Shown here in pieces: positions 1-6,685 of a DNA stretch of 8,700 nucleotides; position 1 is the first letter of the stretch; every line of letters starts with the position of its first letter. The position numbers and the translations under genes were made by a program. The stretch is from Candidatus Woesearchaeota archaeon CG10_big_fil_rev_8_21_14_0_10_36_11. GTDB taxonomy: Archaea > Nanobdellota > Nanobdellia > Woesearchaeales > GW2011-AR9. Under the pieces are notes generated by a model. That model was not told the origin of the DNA and ran no database searches. It saw nothing but the letters and a program-made list of their open reading frames with translations. Where the stretch lies: NCBI GenBank assembly GCA_002762845.1, contig PCYB01000032.1, forward strand, positions 1 to 8,700, read 5' to 3'.

Positions 1-1
1 A

Positions 2-3000
2 TACCATTCGGAAAAAGATGTGTTAGGAAGACATAAGTTTGTTATACAAGGGGCGGCCCGCTATGAAGATTATACAAAAACGGTAGAAACGTCCCCTCAC
101 GCGATTGTTGAACAGACGGTTTCTACAGGATCAAGAACTGCAGAACAGATTCATGTTAGTTGTGTTAATTGTCAACCCGGTGAGGAAGCTGCAACTGTTG
201 GCATGAAATTTGCTGGCGGTTCAGTATTTGAAGAACAATTGTTTATGAATCCTCTTACGGGTGAGGAAGAAATGTTTTATACAGTTACACCAGAAAAAGA
301 ACAAGATGCAACTTTACACATAACATATTCTGTTGCAGATGATGGTATTCTTTCTCCAGAAATCCCCGCGGATGAATTAGGAAGGATAGCATTACAGGAT
401 CAGCTTGTAAGACGTACTGATGTTGCTATTTCTGCAGGAAACGGTATGATAACATTTCAAGATGGAAAAATAGGAACATATCAAGATGTTGACGGCGAGA
501 TTGTATTTACACCGGTTACATTTGATCTTGGCATACGCGACGTTATCGGCGGAAAAGTGTTTGTGTTAAATGACATGCAACAACGTGCGGTAACAGACTT
601 TATGGAAACATACCAACAAAACTTTTATGGCGATTCTGTTGAAGAGATACAACAGTTTGCACAACAGTTTGATCCCGAAGTGCAGGCAGCGATCAAAGAA
701 GCAACAGGGATTGACATTTCGTTGATGGCATCAGATACTGCATACACTAATCATATTGTTCAGGGGGCACGAACTGTGCAGCGAGATCTTCCCCTTCTCC
801 GTGCACGACTGGAACAACAAGGATACATGTTTGACGAATCAGGATTTTGTTATTATCCCTCTGACTGTTATGATCGTTTAGAGGAACATAAAGAGTTTAA
901 CGAAGAAGCGTATAGTACGTATCTCCAACTTTTAGACAAGACAAAAGAAGCACAGAAACAGTTCCTTGCTGCAGGACGACGATCTGCTGAAGAGGCGTTA
1001 GAAGATACGTCTGGATATGATGAGTCTCTTGTAGTTTTACAAAGTGAACAACAAATTTTGGAGAGGGACATTGATGAACGTGCTGTTGCACGTGTCATGA
1101 CGGGCCAATATACAGATGATGAGAAAGAAATACTTTTACGGGCAGCATCGTTAGGAACAGAAGTGGAAGAGTTGCGGAAGGATCTTGCACGCGTTGAACA
1201 AAAATGGCACGAAGCGGTACAAAAACGTCGTGTCGTAGAAGATGCGGCGCGGTTAGGAATAGGGATTTCATCAGATGATTTACAAGGTGATCCAGAATAT
1301 TTGGCGATGGTGCAGCAGGAAAAACAGTTACGCAAAGAAATAAGGTTACTTCGTGAACTGCAACAGAAAACGGAAGCAGACGCAGAAATATTTCTTACAG
1401 GTATGCATGGTCTTGCAATAACGCCTGACGTGTACACTGCTGTTGGAAGGAAACAATCGTACACATCTCTTGAAGGCGTTCGTCATGTTGATGACAAAGC
1501 TGTTGCTGCTGGATTAAAAGTACAACAACTGCAACAACTACAACAGGCAGGGTTTGCTGTTGACGACGATACTATGGAGCAGGCAAAAGGACGGACAGCA
1601 TGGGCGTTAACTGATGCCGGGCGGTATCAAGATGCACAACAGGTTGTTTTGGGAGTTGATCGTTCTGTTCCTGGCGTTGCGTATGCACAGGACATGTACA
1701 AAGCGACAGTTGGCGGTGGTATTGCTGTTGAGGAAGCGAAAGCTGACCGTGCGTCTCGTGTTGTAGATGCACAATGGAAACAGCAACGTGAAGATGAAGA
1801 TGGTTTATATTACAAAATTATGCGAGAAGTTGGTGCTGTGGGTCTTGTGGGTGTTGGTGCAAGTGTCCACAATCTTTTTGCGGATGATGACATTCTTATT
1901 CCAAAGGAAGCAGGTGAAGGGTTACTTGTTGCGCCAACGGCAAAGATTGCGGAATGGACATTAAAACTAACATTTGGCGAAACGGAACATGAACGTCTTG
2001 ACAGAGTTATTGATCATAATCAGGAAATGCTTGCAGAGATTGAACAAACACGACAAGAATTGGCAGCAGGAAGATCATTTACAGAATTAACACCTAACGT
2101 GTATTCTCGGTCTGCAGCGTTTCGGTGCAGTTCTCAGGGTGTTGATTGTCAACGGGCACAATTTGATGCATTGCACGAAACAGCGTTATATGAAGCAGAC
2201 GGCGCTTCACAAGTGTTTGAATCAATGCAACATCTTGCATCACTTGGGAATGCAGATGCACGTGCATGGGTTGACGAAAATACAGCTGCGGTTGCGTGGG
2301 AAAGAGCAAAACATGGCGTTTATATGGGCGTTGACATTGGTACGGGGTTAGCGTTACTGACAGATGCACAACTTGCAAGCAAAGTGTCACAGGTTACTGC
2401 AGCATTGAAGCCAGCATCTGTGTCAAAACTGAGCAAACTGCGTGCATTGGATCAAGCATTAGAAGTTGGCGATTTAACAGCATTTTCACAAACAGCAAGA
2501 GGAAGTCTTGTCGGTGTGAAAACACAGGGTAAAGTTCGACAACTTGTTTTGTCTGTCGGTTCACGAATTGCACCAGAGGGAAGTTTTCTTCAAAGGGTGG
2601 CAACAAAGACGGGTGAGGTTTTGAATTCGCCACTTATTCCTCGAAGCAGACCCACATTTGAGCAAGTGATTGCAGCTGAAAGAGCAGCAGAAACAGCAGC
2701 ATTACAGGAAAGTATTTTGCATAGATTGGCAACTGCTTCTTCCCGGGCGACAACTGTGGAAGATGTTGCCGCTGTTGATAGGGCACTTGCAACTATAGGT
2801 TTAACAGAAGATACTGTTACGGTAGCTGCTGCACGTGCATTACAGATCTCTGGTGCAACAAAAGCAGCTGCAACCTCTAAGATACGTTCGCTTACAGGAT
2901 GGAGTGATGAGCTTGCAGAACTTGAACGAAATCCTTTCGGTTTAGCAAAGTCTGATGTTGCAAGAGCGGATGAAGTGTTTGATACATTTGTTCCTGGTCA

Positions 3001-4552
3001 AACTTTAGAGATTGAAACTTTAGTAACTCCAGAAATTCCATTTACAGATTCGGTTGCGCCTCTAAACACTCCAAAACCACCATTGACAAGACAACAAGCA
3101 AGGGAAGCTACACAACCTGTGACTGATGCTCTTAAAGAAAGCGGGGTTCAACCAGTGGGTAGTGGTTCTATCTCAATTGCTGATGAAATGATTCCTCTTG
3201 GTTTCGAAGCAAGTGATATTGATTATATTATTCCTTCAAGTAAAATCGACGATGCTGATACCATCTTGACTAAATTGGATGAACAAGGAGCGATTACGTA
3301 TGATGATCCACTTAAGTACCAACGCAAAACAGTGGGTGGCGTTACATATGGATCATCTTCCAAAGGATCTTTCGTTCTACCAGATGGCCAGAGGATAGAT
3401 GTGATTGGTGGTTTTGCGTACGAAGTTGATGATTCATGGGTAATTGCAAGAGGGTATACTGTTGAAGGAAATTCTCTTCAAATTGAAGGGTTTACACTTC
3501 CTGTTGAAAGGATTCCTGATAGTTCTGGTGCGATACGATATAGAGTAATGGCATTTGATTTGGATAGTGAAGGTAATCCTTTGATTAAAGGTTTCTTTAA
3601 AGATGATGCTGAATTTGGGTTACCAGTTATGACAGATGATGCACTACGCATTAAATATATATTTGAACAACGGTATGATAGGTTAGATCTGCTTGACCAA
3701 ATTCGACATGGATCGGAACGTAATCGGTATCTTGCTGTTGGTCATCACTTTGATTATGCTAGGTCCGGTCTTAGTCCTAAAAAATTTGTTGAAGCACATG
3801 GGCCAGGTAGATATGATTTAGACAATTTAGTGATGGATCAAGATACTGGTCAGTTGTTCTTTGTTACAGATAAAGGTGTACAGGAAAACCAACTTGGAAG
3901 TAGTCTTGGAACATTTTTACATGAACGTTCATCTCCAACTGTTCGTGGTCAGTTACGATATCCTGAAATGCGAAAGACAGATTTTGGTGAAGGTCCAGTT
4001 GTACTATCAGAATATGCGGAAGGTTCTCGAGATTTACAAAAGTTTGGGACATTTGGTCCTGAAATAGACCTGGAATTGTATTTGTTGGTAGATACTGAAA
4101 CTGGCATATCTGCAACTACAGAAAATATATGGATGAGAAATTGGGACTTTAAAGCTGAACATATGCTGGTGGATCCAAATACAGGTCAAGTTACAGTAAT
4201 TGATCTGGAGAAAGCGTTCGGTTCAGATGTTGATAATTTATTTGTTGGTAAAGATATTTCAACAATTTCAAAAGCTGATATTGATAAAGAGGTTCTTCAA
4301 ACATTAGCAGGACGACTAAACCCCTATTACACTTCTTCAATTGATGAATATCGAGATTCAATCCAAGTGATAGAATCTCTTACTGATGCAGATTATGCAC
4401 AGATTAGACAGATGGCACTTGAGTCTGGATATTCTCCTGCTGAAGCCGAACGTATTGTGTTAGAATTACAAGAAAATGCAAAAATAATTAGACAGGATGT
4501 TCAGACTGTATTAAATGAAGCACAACAACGACAATATGCTATCGCAGAATAA
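2..4552 (+). CDS. Giant multidomain protein, 5'-partial: beta-rich, coiled coil, then NTase-like and kinase-like C-terminus
   Basis: The frame is open to the window edge, so the true start lies upstream. The GTG at 20 has no Shine-Dalgarno and is only an internal candidate; residues below are numbered from it. Residues 1 to about 190 are predicted beta-rich. About 288-458 are charged, Glu/Gln/Arg-rich coiled-coil helix, and about 460-1000 are mostly Ala-rich helix. A proline-rich linker spans 1004-1021. A nucleotidyltransferase-like motif set follows (GSGS at 1047-1050, DID at 1066-1068, D1127), then a kinase-fold-like motif set (K1285, D1376, D1395). The only cysteines form three close pairs: C48/C51, C277/C283 and C703/C710. 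This suggests disulfides and an exported protein, although any signal peptide would be upstream of the window. The gene ends in TAA and overlaps the convergent phosphoesterase gene by 14 bases. Base composition falls sharply after about 2950-3200. Function is unknown; a surface or effector protein is my inference. Confidence 0.9.
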   Translation, partial: YHSEKDVLGRHKFVIQGAARYEDYTKTVETSPHAIVEQTVSTGSRTAEQIHVSCVNCQPGEEAATVGMKFAGGSVFEEQLFMNPLTGEEEMFYTVTPEKEQDATLHITYSVADDGILSPEIPADELGRIALQDQLVRRTDVAISAGNGMITFQDGKIGTYQDVDGEIVFTPVTFDLGIRDVIGGKVFVLNDMQQRAVTDFMETYQQNFYGDSVEEIQQFAQQFDPEVQAAIKEATGIDISLMASDTAYTNHIVQGARTVQRDLPLLRARLEQQGYMFDESGFCYYPSDCYDRLEEHKEFNEEAYSTYLQLLDKTKEAQKQFLAAGRRSAEEALEDTSGYDESLVVLQSEQQILERDIDERAVARVMTGQYTDDEKEILLRAASLGTEVEELRKDLARVEQKWHEAVQKRRVVEDAARLGIGISSDDLQGDPEYLAMVQQEKQLRKEIRLLRELQQKTEADAEIFLTGMHGLAITPDVYTAVGRKQSYTSLEGVRHVDDKAVAAGLKVQQLQQLQQAGFAVDDDTMEQAKGRTAWALTDAGRYQDAQQVVLGVDRSVPGVAYAQDMYKATVGGGIAVEEAKADRASRVVDAQWKQQREDEDGLYYKIMREVGAVGLVGVGASVHNLFADDDILIPKEAGEGLLVAPTAKIAEWTLKLTFGETEHERLDRVIDHNQEMLAEIEQTRQELAAGRSFTELTPNVYSRSAAFRCSSQGVDCQRAQFDALHETALYEADGASQVFESMQHLASLGNADARAWVDENTAAVAWERAKHGVYMGVDIGTGLALLTDAQLASKVSQVTAALKPASVSKLSKLRALDQALEVGDLTAFSQTARGSLVGVKTQGKVRQLVLSVGSRIAPEGSFLQRVATKTGEVLNSPLIPRSRPTFEQVIAAERAAETAALQESILHRLATASSRATTVEDVAAVDRALATIGLTEDTVTVAAARALQISGATKAAATSKIRSLTGWSDELAELERNPFGLAKSDVARADEVFDTFVPGQTLEIETLVTPEIPFTDSVAPLNTPKPPLTRQQAREATQPVTDALKESGVQPVGSGSISIADEMIPLGFEASDIDYIIPSSKIDDADTILTKLDEQGAITYDDPLKYQRKTVGGVTYGSSSKGSFVLPDGQRIDVIGGFAYEVDDSWVIARGYTVEGNSLQIEGFTLPVERIPDSSGAIRYRVMAFDLDSEGNPLIKGFFKDDAEFGLPVMTDDALRIKYIFEQRYDRLDLLDQIRHGSERNRYLAVGHHFDYARSGLSPKKFVEAHGPGRYDLDNLVMDQDTGQLFFVTDKGVQENQLGSSLGTFLHERSSPTVRGQLRYPEMRKTDFGEGPVVLSEYAEGSRDLQKFGTFGPEIDLELYLLVDTETGISATTENIWMRNWDFKAEHMLVDPNTGQVTVIDLEKAFGSDVDNLFVGKDISTISKADIDKEVLQTLAGRLNPYYTSSIDEYRDSIQVIESLTDADYAQIRQMALESGYSPAEAERIVLELQENAKIIRQDVQTVLNEAQQRQYAIAE
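3134..3430 (+). other. Nucleotidyltransferase-like (Pol-beta superfamily) domain within the giant protein
   Basis: Residues about 1039-1137 show the three-part signature of minimal nucleotidyltransferases: a Gly-Ser motif (GSGS, 1047-1050), a hydrophobic-flanked DxD (SDIDYIIP, D1066 and D1068), and a third carboxylate on a later strand (RIDVIGG, D1127). In the family these three Asp residues bind the metal and the NTP. The gap from GS to DxD is about 16 residues, somewhat longer than the usual 11-13, so the loop is enlarged. All catalytic carboxylates are present, so activity is possible. The transferred nucleotide and target cannot be read from the sequence. The assignment rests on motif pattern alone. 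Confidence 0.6.
3760..4330 (+). other. Protein-kinase-fold-like (phosphotransferase-like) domain within the giant protein
   Basis: Residues about 1247-1437 resemble a compact kinase-like fold. A strand with a candidate ATP-binding lysine (FFVTDKG, K1285) is followed by a helix containing FLHER, which may carry the partner Glu. A hinge-like strand VVLSEYAEG comes next. Then NWDFKAEHMLVD supplies a catalytic-loop-like Asp (D1376), and VIDLEKAF supplies a DFG-like Asp (D1395). The 19-residue spacing between the two Asp residues matches that of kinases and aminoglycoside phosphotransferases (about 18-20). The position five after D1376, normally the metal-binding Asn, is His (H1381). It could be an active divergent kinase, a HipA/PI4K-like enzyme, or a pseudokinase. 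Confidence 0.5.
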
Positions 4553-5819
4553 CTATTTTCCTTCTCTTTTCAGCAACACGTGCACGAGCAATAGCACTTT
4601 CATGAGCATATGCAGGATTATATGTGTCCGCACGTCTAAAATGAATGTCAGCCTTACCAAACATTTCATGTGCTTTCCACACATTTGCATCACCAATCAT
4701 ATCACACACTTGGCCAAGAAGTAAATGGGCATCTGCATTCCCTTCTTCAACTTGTAATGATTTATTGAGATTATCATATGCATCAACTAAAAGAGTATAT
4801 CGTTCTTCCCTATCTTCTGTAATTACTGCTTTTTTATGTAATACTTGACCTAACAAAAATTGTTGCATGTAACTTTCGGGTAATGTATGCCGAAGGATAT
4901 ATTCTGCACGATCAAACATTTTTTGTGCAAACGCTTTCTCTGCAAATGAATAATCCCGTTCATCCTGCGCTACATGTTCCCATAATTTAACTAATTCATG
5001 TCCCTCGCGGAGGTCTGCAGTTGTTCCGTATCTATGTGCGAGGTTAATTTTAAGAATGGTTTTATTTTGTTTCGGTGTTCCAAATGATGATGAAATAATC
5101 ATATGGTGTGGACCCTCACGGTAAAACCCTTCTTCAACAACATCATGACCATACATATATACATTTGTTGGTATACTTTCATGATTGATTGCACTAAGAA
5201 ACTGTCGTACTTCTTCATCTGTTGCATTCCTTCGCCATAGAATGTCTAATCCTGGAATAGCAGTAACAGAATTGATATCAATAAAATCCCCTGAATATGA
5301 TACATTCAAAATATCATCTAATGAAGTAACTTTATCAGATGGCGCACCATGACCAAATACGACACCTGCAGGTGTTAATGCAAGAAGGGGAAATGTTTCA
5401 CAGACAGCAGCAAACTGTGCAGCTTCTTGCGATCCAAGCATTTCTTCTAAATGTGTAACTTCATCATAATTAGTATTATCATGAAACTTTCTTGTTCTGA
5501 CACCACCAATATGACCGTGCTCGTGATTGCCTAACAATGATTGTACTCGATCTCCGTACACTTTTCGCATTCCAAAAAGATGTCGAACAATAAATACAGA
5601 TTCATCTTTGTATGGAAATCTTTCTGTTAATTTATCTGGTCCTTGTACAAGATCGCCTAGGAATAAAATGTACGTATCTATACCAGAGGTAAGTGATGTT
5701 TCAAACAGTTTCATAACTTGCAGATAATCTTGCTTATTTCCATGAATATCGGAAGATACAAGCAAATTTCCTTTGTTAGGATACACCAGTACTCTGTTAC
5801 GTAGATTTTCAACAACCAT
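4539..5819 (-). CDS. PPP-like metallophosphoesterase with C-terminal TPR-like helices
   Basis: The 426-residue protein contains the calcineurin-like metallophosphoesterase motifs in order: SDIHGN (D24, H26), GDLVQG (D56), GNHEH (N98, H99), FGHGAP (H157) and YGHD (H225). In this fold they ligate a two-metal centre that hydrolyses phosphoesters. The order and the GNHE and HG motifs are closest to PPP-type Ser/Thr protein phosphatases or diadenosine tetraphosphatases, so the substrate is open. Residues about 290-415 form paired helices with TPR-like spacing (for example AHLLLGQ and NPAYAHESAIARA), a likely protein-binding tail. There is no signal peptide or membrane segment, so it is probably cytosolic. 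ATG at 5819 is chosen because a TATA box lies about 26 bases upstream, as expected for a leaderless mRNA. It overlaps the convergent giant gene by 14 bases. All metal ligands appear intact. Confidence 0.9.
   Translation of the reverse strand: MVVENLRNRVLVYPNKGNLLVSSDIHGNKQDYLQVMKLFETSLTSGIDTYILFLGDLVQGPDKLTERFPYKDESVFIVRHLFGMRKVYGDRVQSLLGNHEHGHIGGVRTRKFHDNTNYDEVTHLEEMLGSQEAAQFAAVCETFPLLALTPAGVVFGHGAPSDKVTSLDDILNVSYSGDFIDINSVTAIPGLDILWRRNATDEEVRQFLSAINHESIPTNVYMYGHDVVEEGFYREGPHHMIISSSFGTPKQNKTILKINLAHRYGTTADLREGHELVKLWEHVAQDERDYSFAEKAFAQKMFDRAEYILRHTLPESYMQQFLLGQVLHKKAVITEDREERYTLLVDAYDNLNKSLQVEEGNADAHLLLGQVCDMIGDANVWKAHEMFGKADIHFRRADTYNPAYAHESAIARARVAEKRRKIVILR
4554..4570 (+). terminator. Possible pyrimidine-rich terminator of the giant gene
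   Basis: A pyrimidine-rich tract (TATTTTCCTTCTCTTTT) begins two bases after the TAA of the giant gene. Archaeal RNA polymerase terminates on T-rich non-template stretches without needing a hairpin. The tract lies inside the 3' end of the convergent phosphoesterase gene, so it also encodes that protein's C-terminal residues. The assignment is weak. Confidence 0.3.
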
Positions 5820-5840
5820 GGTAGTATTTTGTGCTTGGTT

Positions 5841-5856
5841 TTTATAAATATTTCGC
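5841..5856 (-). promoter_or_regulatory. TATA box and BRE for the phosphoesterase gene (leaderless)
   Basis: On the minus strand the order is GCGAAATA then TTTATAAA (TATA at 5841-5848, purine-rich BRE-like element at 5849-5856). The TATA centre is 25.5 bases from the A of the ATG at 5819. Archaeal transcription starts about 26 bases after the TATA centre, so the transcript should begin at or next to the start codon. No Shine-Dalgarno is present, which agrees with a leaderless mRNA. Confidence 0.65.
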
Positions 5857-5885
5857 CACTAACAAGTGATTATTACCAAAAGTTA

Positions 5886-5897
5886 CTTTTATATATC
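5886..5897 (+). promoter_or_regulatory. TATA box for the lipoprotein gene (near-leaderless)
   Basis: TTTATATA at 5888-5895, inside CTTTTATATATC, is centred 28.5 bases before the ATG at 5920. Initiation about 26 bases downstream would leave a leader of zero to three bases. No Shine-Dalgarno precedes the ATG. A second AT-rich run at 5900-5909 is too close to the ATG to act as the TATA box. Confidence 0.55.
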
Positions 5898-5919
5898 TTA
5901 TTATATATTCTTCACAAAG

Positions 5920-6630
5920 ATGGTGATAATAAAACAGGGGGCATTTATTGTTCTTATTATAAGTATTCTCTTCATTGTAAGCTGTACAGTAACTGATACT
6001 GATGTCATTAATGAAACGCTTTCTGTTGATATAGAAAATCAAACGGATGAATTAAATAGTGGCGAATGTTCTCCAGAATGGATTTGTATCAGTACAAAAA
6101 TCAAAGCATACCAATATTCAAACTGCAGCATCGCTGGACAGAAAGAATGTCCTCTTGGATGTCAAGATGGGGAATGTAAAACGGCAAAGACATGCGACTC
6201 CGGTTTTACATGTATCAATGCTGATATGCAGGCGTACAGAAGAGAAGATTGTACAACCACACAAAAAATATGGTGTGACTTTGGTTGTTCTAATAACGAA
6301 TGTAATCCTCAATTGGAAAATGTAACACACGTAACTGAAACAAACGAAACAGTTGCAGAAGAACCTGATGAAGCTGTTCCCACAATTGACATCAACCGGC
6401 TTGAAATCGGTGATGAAGTTGTCGTAACAGTTGCTGAATTGAATTATACCCTTAGCATTTATAACATTGATCTTGATCGTGTTCGGATACAAGTGAATAG
6501 TGTACGAAGTGACTGGCTTGAACGGACAGGAAATTCAACAACTGTTGGCGGTCTTGAGATAACGATACGGGACGTCCTATTTCAATCATACCTTGGTGGT
6601 TTGAGAGCGATTGAATATACAATTCCGTAA
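5920..6630 (+). CDS. Surface lipoprotein with two six-cysteine repeats and a C-terminal beta domain
   Basis: ATG at 5920 (236 residues) is chosen over the GTG at 5866. It gives a clean signal sequence and fits the TATA box, whereas the 5866 extension is a Tyr/Phe-rich stretch spanning the promoter. Residues 1-21 are a short basic start plus hydrophobic core ending in IVS-C22, a lipobox, so the mature protein should be lipid-anchored at Cys22. Residues 50-86 and 92-128 are two copies of one module with identical spacing, C-x5-C-x12-C-x7-C-x3-C-x4-C, probably disulfide-bonded. A Thr/Glu-rich linker (about 130-153) leads to a beta-rich domain (155-236, starting IDINRLEIGDEVVV). Seven N-x-S/T sequons suggest N-glycosylation. 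I recognise the Cys module and beta domain as types seen on DPANN cell surfaces, but their ligand and role are unknown. Confidence 0.85.
   Translation: MVIIKQGAFIVLIISILFIVSCTVTDTDVINETLSVDIENQTDELNSGECSPEWICISTKIKAYQYSNCSIAGQKECPLGCQDGECKTAKTCDSGFTCINADMQAYRREDCTTTQKIWCDFGCSNNECNPQLENVTHVTETNETVAEEPDEAVPTIDINRLEIGDEVVVTVAELNYTLSIYNIDLDRVRIQVNSVRSDWLERTGNSTTVGGLEITIRDVLFQSYLGGLRAIEYTIP
6067..6177 (+). repeat. Cys-rich module copy 1 (protein-level repeat)
   Basis: This encodes residues 50-86 of the lipoprotein, with cysteines at 50, 56, 69, 77, 81 and 86. It aligns without gaps to copy 2, with a 42-residue period. Besides the cysteines, shared positions include Ile after Cys2, the K/Q-A-Y segment, and Gly before Cys5. 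Confidence 0.8.
6193..6303 (+). repeat. Cys-rich module copy 2 (protein-level repeat)
   Basis: This encodes residues 92-128, with cysteines at 92, 98, 111, 119, 123 and 128, the same spacing as copy 1. At the DNA level the copies have diverged, so this is an old duplication or domain reuse, not a recent tandem duplication. Confidence 0.8.
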
Positions 6631-6632
6631 AA

Positions 6633-6646
6633 GAAACATTTTAATA
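6633..6646 (+). promoter_or_regulatory. Possible BRE/TATA for the cupredoxin-domain gene
   Basis: GAAAC followed by ATTTTAATA, centred near 6642, would place a start near 6668. That leaves an untranslated leader of about 18 bases that includes the Shine-Dalgarno at 6674-6680. The gene could instead be read through from the lipoprotein gene 55 bases upstream. The match to the consensus is loose. Confidence 0.35.
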
Positions 6647-6673
6647 GTTGGTTTTACTTTTCGGTATATAATT

Positions 6674-6680
6674 GAGGTGA
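6674..6680 (+). promoter_or_regulatory. Strong Shine-Dalgarno that decides the start at 6686
   Basis: GAGGTGA is a seven-base complement to the archaeal 16S 3' end. It lies five bases before the ATG at 6686 and two before the ATG at 6683, so the second ATG has the better spacing. The divergent genes upstream lack such a site. Confidence 0.75.
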
Positions 6681-6685
6681 ACATG

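Noticed and set aside
20..22. GTG as the true start of the giant gene
   Set aside because: The frame continues open to base 2 and no Shine-Dalgarno or TATA spacing supports it, so the gene is treated as 5'-partial.
868..1464. 198-codon minus-strand reading frame opposite the giant gene
   Set aside because: It is Ser/Cys-rich with no recognisable domain and lies wholly inside the coiled-coil coding region. This is the usual mirror of a Glu/Gln/Arg-rich coding strand.
1519..1552. CAA/CTA-rich repetitive stretch
   Set aside because: It encodes a short Gln-Leu run (QQLQQLQQ) within helical sequence; too short and irregular to be a separate repeat element.
1808..1870. Gly/Val-rich hydrophobic segment as a transmembrane helix
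   Set aside because: The hydrophobic core near residues 605-613 is only about a dozen residues, ends in His and Asn, and is too short to span a membrane on its own.
5866..5919. GTG at 5866 as the start of the lipoprotein
   Set aside because: It would translate the TATA box and place a Tyr/Phe-rich stretch before the signal sequence. The ATG at 5920 gives a normal lipoprotein signal.
6118..6492. 124-codon minus-strand frame opposite the lipoprotein gene
   Set aside because: It mirrors the Cys-rich repeats, has no start signal, and encodes no recognisable domain.
6611..6685. Upstream start that overlaps the lipoprotein gene
   Set aside because: It would bury a good signal peptide about 25 residues inside the protein. 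The Shine-Dalgarno at 6674-6680 points to 6686.
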